NCBI RefSeq assembly: GCF_001425265.1
Contig: NZ_LMEC01000022.1
Location: forward strand, 62,001-126,000
Length of the DNA: 64,000 nucleotides
Direction of reading: 5' to 3'
Source of the DNA: Massilia sp. Root418
Lineage (GTDB): Bacteria > Pseudomonadota > Gammaproteobacteria > Burkholderiales > Burkholderiaceae_D
The translations under genes were made by a program, and so were the position numbers. A model generated the notes under the pieces. It was not told the origin of the DNA. It saw only the letters and a list, made by a program, of their open reading frames with translations, and ran no database searches. Shown here piece by piece: positions 1-8,282 of the stretch. The stretch's first letter is position 1, and each line of letters starts with the position of its first letter.

Positions 1-413
1 ACGGCCCAGGCCAGGAAGGCGCCGAACAGCAGCACGTCCGCCAGGGTGCCGTTGGCCAGCAGGTGTGCCAGCGCCCAGCTCTTCACGCCCAGCAGCATGG
101 GATGGTGCAGCCTGGCCTTGATGGCGTTGCGCGGCACGTAGGCGGCGGCCAGGAACACGAAGGCGAACAAGGTCAGCAGCGCGGCCAGGTGACGCATGCC
201 TGCGGGCGGCGTCCACAGCACCACGGGCGCCTGCCGCGCCTGGCCGTAGCCCCACACCAGCAGCGCGAAGCCGGCCAGCGCCAGCAGGGAGTAGATGCCC
301 TTCCAGCCGTTCTCGCCCAGCCGCGCGCGCATGGCCGCGCGCCATGGATCGGCCACGATGCGCACCGAATGGACACCAAGGAAAATCAGCAGGCCCAGCA
401 CCAGGATAGTCAT
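1..413 (-). CDS. NnrU family membrane protein (3' end cut by window edge)
   Basis: Start ATG at 413 is preceded by GGAG with 7-base spacing; the frame stays open to base 1, so the C-terminus lies outside the window. The readable ~137 residues begin MTILVLGLLIFLGVHSVRIV and contain about four hydrophobic segments (residues ~1-18, ~40-57, ~72-92, ~115-137) with the HSVR motif near the N-terminus and a K-G-I-Y-S-L stretch that I recognise as NnrU-like. The family is named after a gene linked to nitric oxide/nitrite metabolism, but its biochemical role is unclear, and nothing denitrification-related sits beside it here. It is divergent from the GMC oxidoreductase gene across a ~120-bp gap. Confidence 0.8.
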   Translation of the reverse strand, partial: MTILVLGLLIFLGVHSVRIVADPWRAAMRARLGENGWKGIYSLLALAGFALLVWGYGQARQAPVVLWTPPAGMRHLAALLTLFAFVFLAAAYVPRNAIKARLHHPMLLGVKSWALAHLLANGTLADVLLFGAFLAWA

Positions 414-536
414 CGCATCGCTCCAGATTGAGATGCCTTGACGATAGAGCAAAATGGCCAGAGCGGCAACCGGCGTGCGACGAAACCGCCTGAACGCGGC
501 GTAAAACCGGCACGGGCCGCGTGCTACCATCGCCGC

Positions 537-1961
537 ATGGCCAATTCTTCCCCAATTCGGTACGACGCCATCGTGGTCGGCAGCGGCCCCGGCGGCGCCA
601 GCGTGGCGCGCGCGATGGCCTTGCGCGGCATGCGCGTGGCGGTGCTGGAACAGGGCAGCGCGGCGCCGCTCGCGGGCACGCTGGGCCAGATGGCCGCCAT
701 CGCCGCCGTTCCCGGCAAGGGGGCCTTCGTCCACCGCGACGCGTCGCTGCTGGTGCGCGGGCTGGTGGCGGGCGGCAGCTCGGCCATCAATTTCGCCACG
801 GCCGCGCCGCCGCCCGCCGCCATGTTCGCCGCGCACGGCATCGACCTGGCGCCGCAGCTGGCGGCCTTGCGCGCGGAACTGCCGATGGCGCCGCTGCCCG
901 ACCAGCTGGTGGGCCCCATGGCTGCACGCATCATGCAGGCGGCGCGCTCGCTGGGCCTGGACTGGCACAAGCTCGACAAGATGATACGGCCGCAGATCTG
1001 CCGCAGCGGCTGCTGGCGTTGCGTCTACGGCTGTCCCTACGGCGCCAAGTGGACGGCGCGCGATTTCCTCGACGAGGCCTGCGCCCATGGCGCCGTGCTG
1101 GCCGCCGGTACGCGCGTGACGCGCGTGCTGCTGCACGACGGGCGCGCGGCCGGCGTGGAAGCGGTGGTGGACGGCGACCTGCGCACCGTGCTGGCCGATA
1201 CGGTGGTGCTGGCGGGCGGCGGCATCGGCAGTCCGCGCCTGCTGCACAGCTCCGGCCTGGCGCCGCGCAGCGCGGCGTTCTTCAGCGACCCGGTGGTGGC
1301 CGTGATGGGCAGCGTGGACGACCTGCACGCGCCGGACGCGGGCGCCGAAGTGCCGATGGCGGCCGGCATGCATCTGCACCAGGACGGCATTGCGCTGGCC
1401 GACCTGACACTACCCAAGCCCATGTACCAGGCGTTTGCCATGCAGGTGGGCCGCTTCGGCCGCGTGGCCGCGCACGCGCGCACGCTGAGCATCATGGTGA
1501 AGATACGCGACGAGATCGGCGGCAGCGTGGGTCCGCATTGGGTGGACAAGCGCTTGCAGCCGGCCGACCGCAAGAAGCTGAAACAGGGCGAGGAACTGGC
1601 GCGCAGCATCCTGGCGGCAGCGGGCGCGAAGCATGTGTTCCGCAGCTGGCATTTCGCCGCGCATCCGGGCGGCAGCGTGCGCATCGGCGAGGGCGTGGAC
1701 AGCGATCTGCGGACGGCCACGCCCGGCTTGTACGTGTGCGACGCGTCGGTGATACCGGGGCCGTGGGGCTTGCCGCCCACGCTCACGCTGCTGTGCCTGG
1801 GCCAGCGCCTGGGCGAGCATATTGCGGGCGGCGCGGCGGCGGCGGCAAACCAGCGCCAGCCAGGCATGCGGATGCTGATTGCCGCGTCCGGGCCGGCGGA
1901 CGATGCAAGCAGTAGCGTCGCCGTCGCCGGCAGCGTCAGTAGTGCGGGGGACGCTCGTTGA
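537..1961 (+). CDS. GMC family FAD-dependent oxidoreductase with CxxxCxxCxxxCP motif
   Basis: A 474-residue flavoprotein. The N-terminal dinucleotide-binding motif GSGPGG lies at residues 15-20, followed by the acidic ADP-ribose end (VLEQG, ~36-40). The C-terminal GMC signature is clear: SWHFAAHPGGSVRIG, then VCDASVIPGPWGLPPTLTLL. GMC enzymes oxidise alcohols, sugars or sterols using FAD. Residues 155-166 hold four cysteines spaced C-x3-C-x2-C-x3-C-P, unusual for a simple GMC oxidase and suggestive of a metal or Fe-S site, or of structural disulfides. The frame is open upstream to 438, but the ATG at 537 begins the conserved FAD domain directly. The substrate cannot be told. No signal peptide is visible. 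Its 3' end overlaps the convergent slyX gene by 26 bp. Confidence 0.85.
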   Translation: MANSSPIRYDAIVVGSGPGGASVARAMALRGMRVAVLEQGSAAPLAGTLGQMAAIAAVPGKGAFVHRDASLLVRGLVAGGSSAINFATAAPPPAAMFAAHGIDLAPQLAALRAELPMAPLPDQLVGPMAARIMQAARSLGLDWHKLDKMIRPQICRSGCWRCVYGCPYGAKWTARDFLDEACAHGAVLAAGTRVTRVLLHDGRAAGVEAVVDGDLRTVLADTVVLAGGGIGSPRLLHSSGLAPRSAAFFSDPVVAVMGSVDDLHAPDAGAEVPMAAGMHLHQDGIALADLTLPKPMYQAFAMQVGRFGRVAAHARTLSIMVKIRDEIGGSVGPHWVDKRLQPADRKKLKQGEELARSILAAAGAKHVFRSWHFAAHPGGSVRIGEGVDSDLRTATPGLYVCDASVIPGPWGLPPTLTLLCLGQRLGEHIAGGAAAAANQRQPGMRMLIAASGPADDASSSVAVAGSVSSAGDAR

Positions 1962-2148
1962 CGGGGCCCTGCCCGCCTTGCGGGTTGTCGCGCACGTGCT
2001 GCGCCAGCGCGTGCAGCATCTGCTCCAGCTTGTCGATCTGCTTCTGCTGCTCGTAGATGCGCTGGTTCAGCGATTCCACCATGTCTTCCTGGTGGGCGAT
2101 CTTGATTTCGATGTCTACGAAACGGTTGTCGGTGTCTTCTGTGCTCAC
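1936..2148 (-). CDS. slyX: SlyX family protein
   Basis: A 70-residue protein starting VSTEDTDNRFVDIEIKIAHQ with a GTG at 2148. It is a heptad-rich coiled coil (residues ~10-50: VESLNQRIYEQQKQIDKLEQML) with the proline-rich PPHY end typical of SlyX. The function of SlyX is not established. The GTG overlaps the TGA of the upstream transglutaminase-like gene (GTGA), so translation is probably coupled; AGGGAG lies at 2155-2160. Small size and the GTG start make it easy to miss. Confidence 0.85.
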   Translation of the reverse strand: MSTEDTDNRFVDIEIKIAHQEDMVESLNQRIYEQQKQIDKLEQMLHALAQHVRDNPQGGQGPVNERPPHY

Positions 2149-2765
2149 TGCGTGCTCCCTGCCGTAAAGCCGTATTGTACCGGCGGCAGCAGCGCCACAT
2201 CCGGCAAGTCCGCCGCCACCTGCGCCACCGTGGCGTGGCGCTGCAAGGCATCCACCACCACCGGCAGCGGTTCGGCCCAGATTTCCGGCAGGTCGCGCTC
2301 GTCCGGCGCCAGCACCGGGAAGGCCAGCTGCTCGCGCGGCGGCGTGAACTGCGCGTCCACCCCGGGCTTGTTGCCGCGCGCGTCGATGCGATACCAGCCG
2401 TGGCCGTCGAGATAGACCGCGTTCAGCCCGTGCAGGCAGAACGGCGGGCCCTCCGTGCCCACCGCCAGGCGCTGGTAGCACAGGCCGGCCGGAATGCCGT
2501 TGGCGCGCAGCAGCGCGGCCAGCAGATGGCTCTTGGCGTAGCAGTAGCCGGTGCCGTGGCGCAGCACGTCGGACGCGCGGCAGGTGACCGGGTCCATGCG
2601 ATAGTCCCAGCTGTGCTTGATCTGGTCGCGCACAAACTCGAAGCAGCGGCGCGCGACCTCGGCCTGCGTGGCGCAGCCTGCGGCCAGCTCGGCCGCCTTG
2701 CCGGCCACGTCCGGATGGCCGCCGTCGATCCAGTCGCTGAAGGCGAGATAGCGCTCAGCTGCCAT
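2145..2765 (-). CDS. Transglutaminase-like domain protein
   Basis: A 206-residue protein with the cysteine-protease-like transglutaminase core: a GTGYCYAKSHLLAALLR segment (candidate nucleophile Cys, residues ~90-106), then FCLHGLNAVYL (His) and GWYRIDARG (Asp). These are the expected Cys-His-Asp triad positions. No signal peptide or membrane segment is visible, so it is probably cytoplasmic. Family members may cleave or crosslink peptides, but the substrate is unknown. Its ATG (2765) overlaps the 3' end of rep by 11 bp and its stop overlaps slyX, so rep, this gene and slyX look like one transcription unit. Confidence 0.8.
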   Translation of the reverse strand: MAAERYLAFSDWIDGGHPDVAGKAAELAAGCATQAEVARRCFEFVRDQIKHSWDYRMDPVTCRASDVLRHGTGYCYAKSHLLAALLRANGIPAGLCYQRLAVGTEGPPFCLHGLNAVYLDGHGWYRIDARGNKPGVDAQFTPPREQLAFPVLAPDERDLPEIWAEPLPVVVDALQRHATVAQVAADLPDVALLPPVQYGFTAGSTQ

Positions 2766-4836
2766 TGGGATTGGGCACCGCCTTCGGCGTGGCCAGCAGT
2801 TCTTTCATGCGCGCCAGGCGTTCGCGCGGGCTGATGATTTCGGATTCCTTCGGCACGGCGTCGCCCACGTCCAGCTGCATCTCCTTGATGAAGCGCGACT
2901 GGTCGCAATGCACCTGCTCGCCGGCGCGCTTGCGCTTCTTGCACCAGGTGATCTGCAGGGTGCGCTTGGCGCGCGTGATGCCGACGTACATCAGGCGCCG
3001 TTCTTCCTCGATGCGCTGCGCCAGCGTTTCCACCGGCGCGTCCGGGTCGCCCTTGTGCGGCAGGATGCCTTCCTCGCAGCCGACCAGGAACACGTGCGGA
3101 TATTCCAGCCCCTTGGACGCGTGCAGGGTGGACATGCGGATCGCGTCCGGCTCTTCGTCCTTGCCCTCCAGCATGGTCATCAGGGCCACCATCTGGGTCA
3201 GCTCCAGCACGTTCTTTTCCTCGCCGCTGCGGTCCTTGCCGCCGCGTCCGCGGTCCTTCAGCCAGTTGACGAATTCCATCACGTTCTGGAACTTGCTCTG
3301 CGCGGCGCGCTCTTCAAAACTGTCGTACAGGTAGGACTCGTAATGAATGGCTTCCATCATGTCGTCCAGCACCTGGGCCGCGTTGTCGCCGGAACCGGCC
3401 GCGCCGGGCCGGCTGGCGCGCGCTTCCAGGTTGTTGATGAAGTTGCAGAACTCGCGCAGCGGCAGCAGCTGGCGGTCCGGCAGCTTGGCTTCGATGCCGC
3501 CCTTGAACACGGCTTCGAACAGCGAGCACTGCCACTGGCCCGAAAAGGCGCCCAGCACTTCCAGCGTCGACTGGCCGATGCCCCGGCGCGGCGTGGTAAC
3601 GGCGCGGATGAAGGCCGGGTCGTCGTCCTGGTTGGCCAGCAGGCGCAGGTAGGCGATGATGTCCTTGATCTCGGCCTTGTCAAAGAAACTCTGGCCGCCG
3701 GAAATGGTGTACGGAATACGCTGGTTGCGCAGCGCCTGCTCGATGATGCGGGCCTGGTGGTTGCCCCGGTACAGGATGGCGTAATCGGTCCACTGGTTCT
3801 TGCGCTCGAAGTGGTCGGCCGAGATCATGATGGCCACCTGCTCGGCCTCCTGCTCGTCGTTCGGCATCGAGTGCACCTTGATCGGTTCGCCCAGGCCGTG
3901 CTCGGACCACAGCGACTTCTCGAACAGCTTGGGGTTGTTGCCGATCACCGCGTTGGCCGCCTGCAGGATGCGCGTGGTGGAGCGGTAATTCTGCTCCAGC
4001 TTGATCAGCTTCAGGTCCGGGAAGTCCACCTTCAGGTTGGCCAGGTTTTCCACCGTGGCGCCGCGCCATGCGTAGATGGCCTGGTCGTCGTCGCCCACGG
4101 CGGTAAACATCGGCTTTTTGCCGATGCCGGTGACCATCAGCTTGACCAGTTCGTACTGGCAGGTGTTGGTGTCCTGGTATTCGTCCACCAGCAGGTAGCG
4201 CAGGCGGCGCTGCCATTTGTCGCGCACCGCGCCGTTGTCGCGGAACAGTTCCACCGGCAGGCGGATCAGGTCGTCGAAATCGACCGCCTGGTAGGCCGCC
4301 AGCGTGGACACATAGCTGGCGTAGATGCGGGCCGACTGGGCTTCGTCCTCGTCCTTGGCGTTGCGCAGCGCCTCGGCCGGCTCCACCAGGCCGTTTTTCC
4401 ACAGCGAAATATCATTCTGGATGCCGCGGATGATCTGCTTGTCGGTGGTGATGGCCAGGTCTTGCACCAGCGAATAGCAGTCGTCGCTGTCCATGATGGA
4501 AAAGCGGTCCTTCAAGCCCAGGTGGTTCGCTTCCTGGCGCAGGATTTTCACGCCCAGCGAGTGGAAGGTGGATACTGTGAGCAGCTTGGCCTGGCGCGGC
4601 TGCTTGAGCAGCTTGCCGACCCGCTCCTGCATCTCCAGCGCGGCCTTGTTGGTGAAGGTCAGCGCGGCAATGGTGCGCGGATCGTAGCCCCGGTCCTCGA
4701 TCAGATGGGTGATTTTCTGCGTGATGACGCGGGTTTTTCCCGAGCCCGCGCCGGCCAGCACCAGGCAGGGGCCGTCCAGGTAGAGCACGGCTTCGCTTTG
4801 CGGAGCATTGAGACCGAACTGTGGTGCGTTAGACAT
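2755..4836 (-). CDS. rep: ATP-dependent DNA helicase Rep
   Basis: A 693-residue superfamily 1A helicase (E. coli Rep is about 670). Visible motifs: Walker A AGAGSGKT (~residues 28-35), TFTNKAA (Ia), DEYQDTN (II), DDDQAIYAWRGA (III), LEQNYRST (IV), STLHASKGLEY (V), and YVGITRAKR (VI). Rep is a 3'-5' translocase that helps forks pass protein roadblocks and restart. I chose the ATG at 4836 (MSNAPQFGLNAPQSEAV), which matches the usual Rep N-terminus; an upstream in-frame start at 4863 would add nine unconserved residues. It is divergent from the DUF1857 gene. Confidence 0.95.
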   Translation of the reverse strand: MSNAPQFGLNAPQSEAVLYLDGPCLVLAGAGSGKTRVITQKITHLIEDRGYDPRTIAALTFTNKAALEMQERVGKLLKQPRQAKLLTVSTFHSLGVKILRQEANHLGLKDRFSIMDSDDCYSLVQDLAITTDKQIIRGIQNDISLWKNGLVEPAEALRNAKDEDEAQSARIYASYVSTLAAYQAVDFDDLIRLPVELFRDNGAVRDKWQRRLRYLLVDEYQDTNTCQYELVKLMVTGIGKKPMFTAVGDDDQAIYAWRGATVENLANLKVDFPDLKLIKLEQNYRSTTRILQAANAVIGNNPKLFEKSLWSEHGLGEPIKVHSMPNDEQEAEQVAIMISADHFERKNQWTDYAILYRGNHQARIIEQALRNQRIPYTISGGQSFFDKAEIKDIIAYLRLLANQDDDPAFIRAVTTPRRGIGQSTLEVLGAFSGQWQCSLFEAVFKGGIEAKLPDRQLLPLREFCNFINNLEARASRPGAAGSGDNAAQVLDDMMEAIHYESYLYDSFEERAAQSKFQNVMEFVNWLKDRGRGGKDRSGEEKNVLELTQMVALMTMLEGKDEEPDAIRMSTLHASKGLEYPHVFLVGCEEGILPHKGDPDAPVETLAQRIEEERRLMYVGITRAKRTLQITWCKKRKRAGEQVHCDQSRFIKEMQLDVGDAVPKESEIISPRERLARMKELLATPKAVPNPNGS

Positions 4837-4888
4837 GATTTCCAGGCGGGAGGGGCGAAACAAGCCGGTTATTGTAGCAGCGCAAGCA

Positions 4889-4918
4889 TTGATAAATCAG
4901 GCTCGGGCAGAATATAGT
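4889..4918 (+). promoter_or_regulatory. Probable sigma-70 promoter for the SRPBCC gene
   Basis: TTGATA (4889-4894), an 18-base spacer, then TATAGT (4913-4918), 32 bases before the ATG at 4950. This is in the 113-bp divergent gap between rep and the DUF1857 gene. Identified by eye only. Confidence 0.55.
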
Positions 4919-4949
4919 GTTATTGGATCTCACCACATTAGGCAGCATC

Positions 4950-5432
4950 ATGAAATTTGAACACCTCATCGAAATCAACGATCCGCTGAACCCGCTGATC
5001 GACGAACTCAGCCACGAACAGCTGTGGCGCGGCCTGGTACTGCGCGCCGAATCGCCCAAGCTGTTCGTGCCACACCTGGATGAGTGCCAGATCGCCGACC
5101 GCCAGGAAAACAGCTTCAGCCGCAAGCTGCGCTACGGCGAGCTGGTGATTGCGGACAAGGTGCTGCTCGATCCCATGCGCCGGGTGCGCTACGAAGTTGC
5201 TCCGCAGCAGGATATCAGCGCCTCCAGCCTGACCATGACCATCGAGACCCCGCAGCCGGGCACCCTGTGGGTACGCTTCGAGTACGACGACGGCCACGAC
5301 GCGGCCACCGACCAGGCCAACGCCATGTATGACGAGTTCCGCAAATCAGCCTACCAGGAATCGGACATCGACACCATCCGCGTGCTGCGCGACCTGGCCG
5401 AGCAGGGACGGCTCGATTCGCTGCTGAATTAA
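4950..5432 (+). CDS. SRPBCC family protein, AtaL-like (DUF1857)
   Basis: A 160-residue protein beginning MKFEHLIEINDPLNPLIDEL. The layout (N-terminal EIND...L..LWRGLVLRAESP, RYGELVIADKVLLDP in the middle, WVRFEYD near the C-terminus) fits the DUF1857/AtaL branch of the START/SRPBCC ligand-binding fold. No catalytic function is established for this branch. It is soluble and monocistronic, with its own likely promoter. An open extension to 4917 lacks a ribosome site. Confidence 0.75.
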   Translation: MKFEHLIEINDPLNPLIDELSHEQLWRGLVLRAESPKLFVPHLDECQIADRQENSFSRKLRYGELVIADKVLLDPMRRVRYEVAPQQDISASSLTMTIETPQPGTLWVRFEYDDGHDAATDQANAMYDEFRKSAYQESDIDTIRVLRDLAEQGRLDSLLN

Positions 5433-5462
5433 GGGCGCCGGGGCGCCGCCGCCGCCGCAGCC

Positions 5463-5529
5463 GCCGCTATACCAGCCGCTACTCAGCCGCTACTGAGCCG
5501 CTACCGGGCCGCTACTGGGCCGCCGCGCG
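5463..5529. repeat. 11-bp tandem repeat (GCCGCTACTNN), about five copies
   Basis: Units starting at 5463, 5475, 5486, 5497, 5508 and a decayed one at 5519 each begin GCCGCTA/GCCGCC; spacing is 12 and then 11 bases. The array crosses the stop codon (5512-5514) of the HD-GYP-like gene. Because 11 is not a multiple of three, gain or loss of a unit inside the coding end would change the last residues. Confidence 0.75.
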
Positions 5530-6645
5530 GCCCCACACCTGTTCCATGAAGAAACGCCAGCCGGTCCGCTCCAGGTCCTCCAGCGCCAGCACTTCGCGGA
5601 TGGCCGTGGATTCGCTGCGCGTGTCGCGCTGCACCGGCTGCGGCAGCGGCGCACCGGTGGGGCCCAGCAGCGAGGCCACCCACGGCGTGGTGGCATTCAA
5701 GCCCTTGCGCGCCACTACGCCCGCTTCGCCGTTCGCCAGCCGCACGCAGGTGCCGACCGGGTAAATGCCCAGTTCCCTTATCAGCACCGCCGGCAGCAGG
5801 CCGTCCAGCGTATGGCGCGCCTCCAGCAACAACTCGCGCAGGGCCGCGTTGGGCGTCATGCCCGGGCGGTAGCGGCGCCGCGCCAAGCGGGCACAATAGC
5901 GGTCCGCCAGCGCAACCAGCTTGGCCGATTCCGGTACATAGGCGCCCGTTTTGCCACCGGGATAACCGCTACCGTCCTCATTCTCGTGGTGCGCCAGCAC
6001 GCACGCGAGCCAGCCCGCGTGCTCGATGCCGGCCTGGCGCAGCAGCAGCACGCCCGTCTGCGGATGGGACCGCAGCATGCGGCGGTCCGCCTCGCCCAGC
6101 GGGCCGGCGAACATCTGCAGCCTGTCGTGCTCGCCCAGCATGCCGACGTTCATGGTCAGCGCGGCCAGCGTCAGGGTGCGGATGTCCTCCTCCGGCTTCT
6201 TCATCGCCTGCGCCACCAGCTGCGCCACCACGGCCGTGTCCACACTATGGCGCACCGAGTAGGGCACGCCGGAACGGCTGTGCAGTATGCTGGCCACCGC
6301 GACGTCCGCACTCAGGCGCACGGCGGAATCGACCAGGGAGGCAATGTCCTCCAGCATGCGCTGGGCATTTCCGAAGGGCACGCCGGCGGCAATCTGCTGC
6401 AACACGTGCTGCAGCTCCAGCTGCGCCCCGTTGAGCAGGCGCAGCACCGACTGCGGCGCGCGCGACTGCGGCAGCGCCTGGCTCCAGTCCTCGACCACGC
6501 CGCGCTCGGCCAGGCTGTCGAGCTCCTTGCGGTTGGCGACCAGCTGCCCTTGGCGCGCCAGCAGGCCGCCGCCGTCCCCGTACACATCCCAGGGCAGCAG
6601 CTGGCCGACTTGCAGTTCGCCAGGGCTGATCTTACGAATCTTCAC
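5512..6645 (-). CDS. Degenerate HD-GYP domain protein
   Basis: A 377-residue soluble protein. Residues ~110-290 follow the HD-GYP c-di-GMP phosphodiesterase pattern: H133, H194 in RSHP, HHENEDGSGYP at 219-229, and ALADRYCA at ~246-252. The defining HD dyad is replaced by Met-Asn (residues 165-166, ALTMNVGML). With the metal-binding dyad gone, hydrolysis of c-di-GMP is doubtful, and it may act as a binding or scaffold protein. The N-terminal ~100 residues resemble the DUF3391-like lead-in of such proteins (PGELQVGQLLPWDVY), and the C-terminal ~80 residues match the small barrel-like tail seen in two-domain HD-GYP proteins (GTCVRLANGEAGVV). No REC or membrane part is present. Confidence 0.8.
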   Translation of the reverse strand: MKIRKISPGELQVGQLLPWDVYGDGGGLLARQGQLVANRKELDSLAERGVVEDWSQALPQSRAPQSVLRLLNGAQLELQHVLQQIAAGVPFGNAQRMLEDIASLVDSAVRLSADVAVASILHSRSGVPYSVRHSVDTAVVAQLVAQAMKKPEEDIRTLTLAALTMNVGMLGEHDRLQMFAGPLGEADRRMLRSHPQTGVLLLRQAGIEHAGWLACVLAHHENEDGSGYPGGKTGAYVPESAKLVALADRYCARLARRRYRPGMTPNAALRELLLEARHTLDGLLPAVLIRELGIYPVGTCVRLANGEAGVVARKGLNATTPWVASLLGPTGAPLPQPVQRDTRSESTAIREVLALEDLERTGWRFFMEQVWGRAAAQ

Positions 6646-6721
6646 TTCTGGTCTCCGCCTGCTATGGACTACATGGCGCGCATTCTACATTGTTGCCCTA
6701 CATCAAGTGCAATACGTAAGA

Positions 6722-8164
6722 TCACGTGCCCGGTGTGCAATCCGGGCAGGGCGCCGGCGGCGGCGGCTCCTTCGCCAGCTGCTGGGCCAGGTCACGCAGG
6801 GCGGTGCGCACGCCCTCCTCCACCACCGGATGGTAAAAAGGCATATCCAGCATGGCGTCCACGGTCAGCTTCGCCTGGCAGGCCCAGGCCAGCAGGTGGC
6901 CGATGTGCTCGGCGCGCGGGCCTATCATCTCGGCACCGAGGAAGCGGCCGGTCCCGAACTCGCCGTAGACCCGCAGCATGCCATGGTTCTGCAGCATCAC
7001 GCGGCTGCGGCCCTGGTTGCTGAACGACACCATGCCGACCGCGAAGCGGCCGCTATGGCTGGCGCACAAGGAATGGTAATCGTGGCCCAGGGTGGCGATC
7101 TGCGGCTCGCAGAAGGCCACCGCCAGCGGCGTGCGGCGCAGGCCGGGCTGCACGGCGGGGAAGCGGGCGGCGTTGGCGCCGGCGATCTTGCCCTGGTCGG
7201 CCGCCTCGCCCAGCAGCGGCAATTCGTCGTCCGCGTCGCCGGCAATGAAGATGGCGCTGCTGCCGCACTGCATGGTGAGGCGGTTGTACAAGGGAATGCC
7301 GCGCCGGTCCAGGGCGATCTGCGCCAGCTCCAGGTTCAGCGCATGCACATTGGGCTTGCGGCCGATGGCCGAGAGCACGTACTGGTAGCGCTCCTGGCGC
7401 TGCTGGCCGGCGGCATCGCGGCTGGTGAGCACCAGCTCCTCGCCGTCGCGCTCAAGCCCCGCCACCTGGGTCTGGAAACGGATATCCAGCTCGGCTCCCA
7501 GCACCTTGGCGGCCTCGGCCAGTACCAGCGGGTCGCCCAGCTGCGCCACGCTGCCGCCGCGGGCGTAGATGGCCACGCGCACGCCCAGCCGGTGCAGCGC
7601 CTGGCCCAGCTCCAGGCCAATCACGCCGGTGCCCACCACGGCCACGGACTGGGGCAGATCGGTCCAGTCGAACACGGCGTCGCTGGTGATGACGCGCTCG
7701 CCGGCCCGCTGCCACTCCAGCGGCACCATGGGGCTGGAGCCGGTGGCGATCACGATGCGCTCGGCCTGTACCAGGGTGTGCTCATCCACCTGCAGTTCGC
7801 GCGGGCCGGTGAAGCGGGCATGGCCGCGCAGCTTGTCTTCCTCGGGAATGTGCTCCATGCCCTCCAGCACGAAGCCGACAAAGCGGTCGCGCTCGCTGCG
7901 CACGCGCGCCATGACGGCCTGGCCGTCGATGCGGATCTGGCCCGGATGCACGCCGAAGGCCGGCGCGGCGGCCAGCGCGTGGGCGGCCTCGGCAGCGGCA
8001 ATCAGCAGCTTGCTGGGCATGCAGCCGACCCGGGCGCAGGTGGTGCCGTAGGGACCGCTCTCGATCAGCAGTGCCCGCTTGCCGCCGGCGCGCGCGGCGC
8101 GGTAGGCCGTCAGCCCGGCGCTGCCGGCGCCTATGATGGCCACATCGGTTCGTAACGTCTTCAT
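6722..8164 (-). CDS. Dihydrolipoyl dehydrogenase-like pyridine nucleotide-disulfide oxidoreductase
   Basis: A 480-residue class I flavoprotein disulfide reductase. FAD motif GAGSAG is at residues 12-17, and the redox pair is C43-x4-C48 (TTCARVGCMPSKLL). A second dinucleotide fold (VVGTGVIGLELGQAL) binds NAD(P)H. FIAGDADDELPLLGEAADQG is the FAD-contacting segment, and the C-terminal catalytic His-Glu pair appears in FYHPVVEEG. The ATG at 8164 follows AAGGAG. There is no 2-oxoacid dehydrogenase E1/E2 gene nearby and no lipoyl domain, so the partner is unknown; a stand-alone reductase role is possible. It is divergent from the ArgP-type regulator, which may control it. Confidence 0.88.
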   Translation of the reverse strand: MKTLRTDVAIIGAGSAGLTAYRAARAGGKRALLIESGPYGTTCARVGCMPSKLLIAAAEAAHALAAAPAFGVHPGQIRIDGQAVMARVRSERDRFVGFVLEGMEHIPEEDKLRGHARFTGPRELQVDEHTLVQAERIVIATGSSPMVPLEWQRAGERVITSDAVFDWTDLPQSVAVVGTGVIGLELGQALHRLGVRVAIYARGGSVAQLGDPLVLAEAAKVLGAELDIRFQTQVAGLERDGEELVLTSRDAAGQQRQERYQYVLSAIGRKPNVHALNLELAQIALDRRGIPLYNRLTMQCGSSAIFIAGDADDELPLLGEAADQGKIAGANAARFPAVQPGLRRTPLAVAFCEPQIATLGHDYHSLCASHSGRFAVGMVSFSNQGRSRVMLQNHGMLRVYGEFGTGRFLGAEMIGPRAEHIGHLLAWACQAKLTVDAMLDMPFYHPVVEEGVRTALRDLAQQLAKEPPPPAPCPDCTPGT

Positions 8165-8232
8165 GCACACTCCTTGCGATTTTTTTTTGTTCAGAAATAC
8201 TACTCTGTTGCGAAATATTAAGCATGAATCCC

Positions 8233-8280
8233 GGAAACGCATTAGTATTGCTTATCGATTTGTATATTTATAAGCGTTCC
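8233..8280. promoter_or_regulatory. Divergent lpd-like/argP control region with nested inverted repeats
   Basis: AT-rich stretch with GCTTAT (8250-8255) mirrored by ATAAGC (8270-8275), flanked by GGAAACGC (8233-8240) and its near mirror GCGTTCC (8274-8280). The dyad ends three bases before the argP ATG and could be an autoregulatory LysR site. A TATAAG (8269-8274) this close to the ATG would give a leaderless or nearly leaderless argP mRNA. Assignment is by eye. Confidence 0.4.
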
Positions 8281-8282
8281 TT

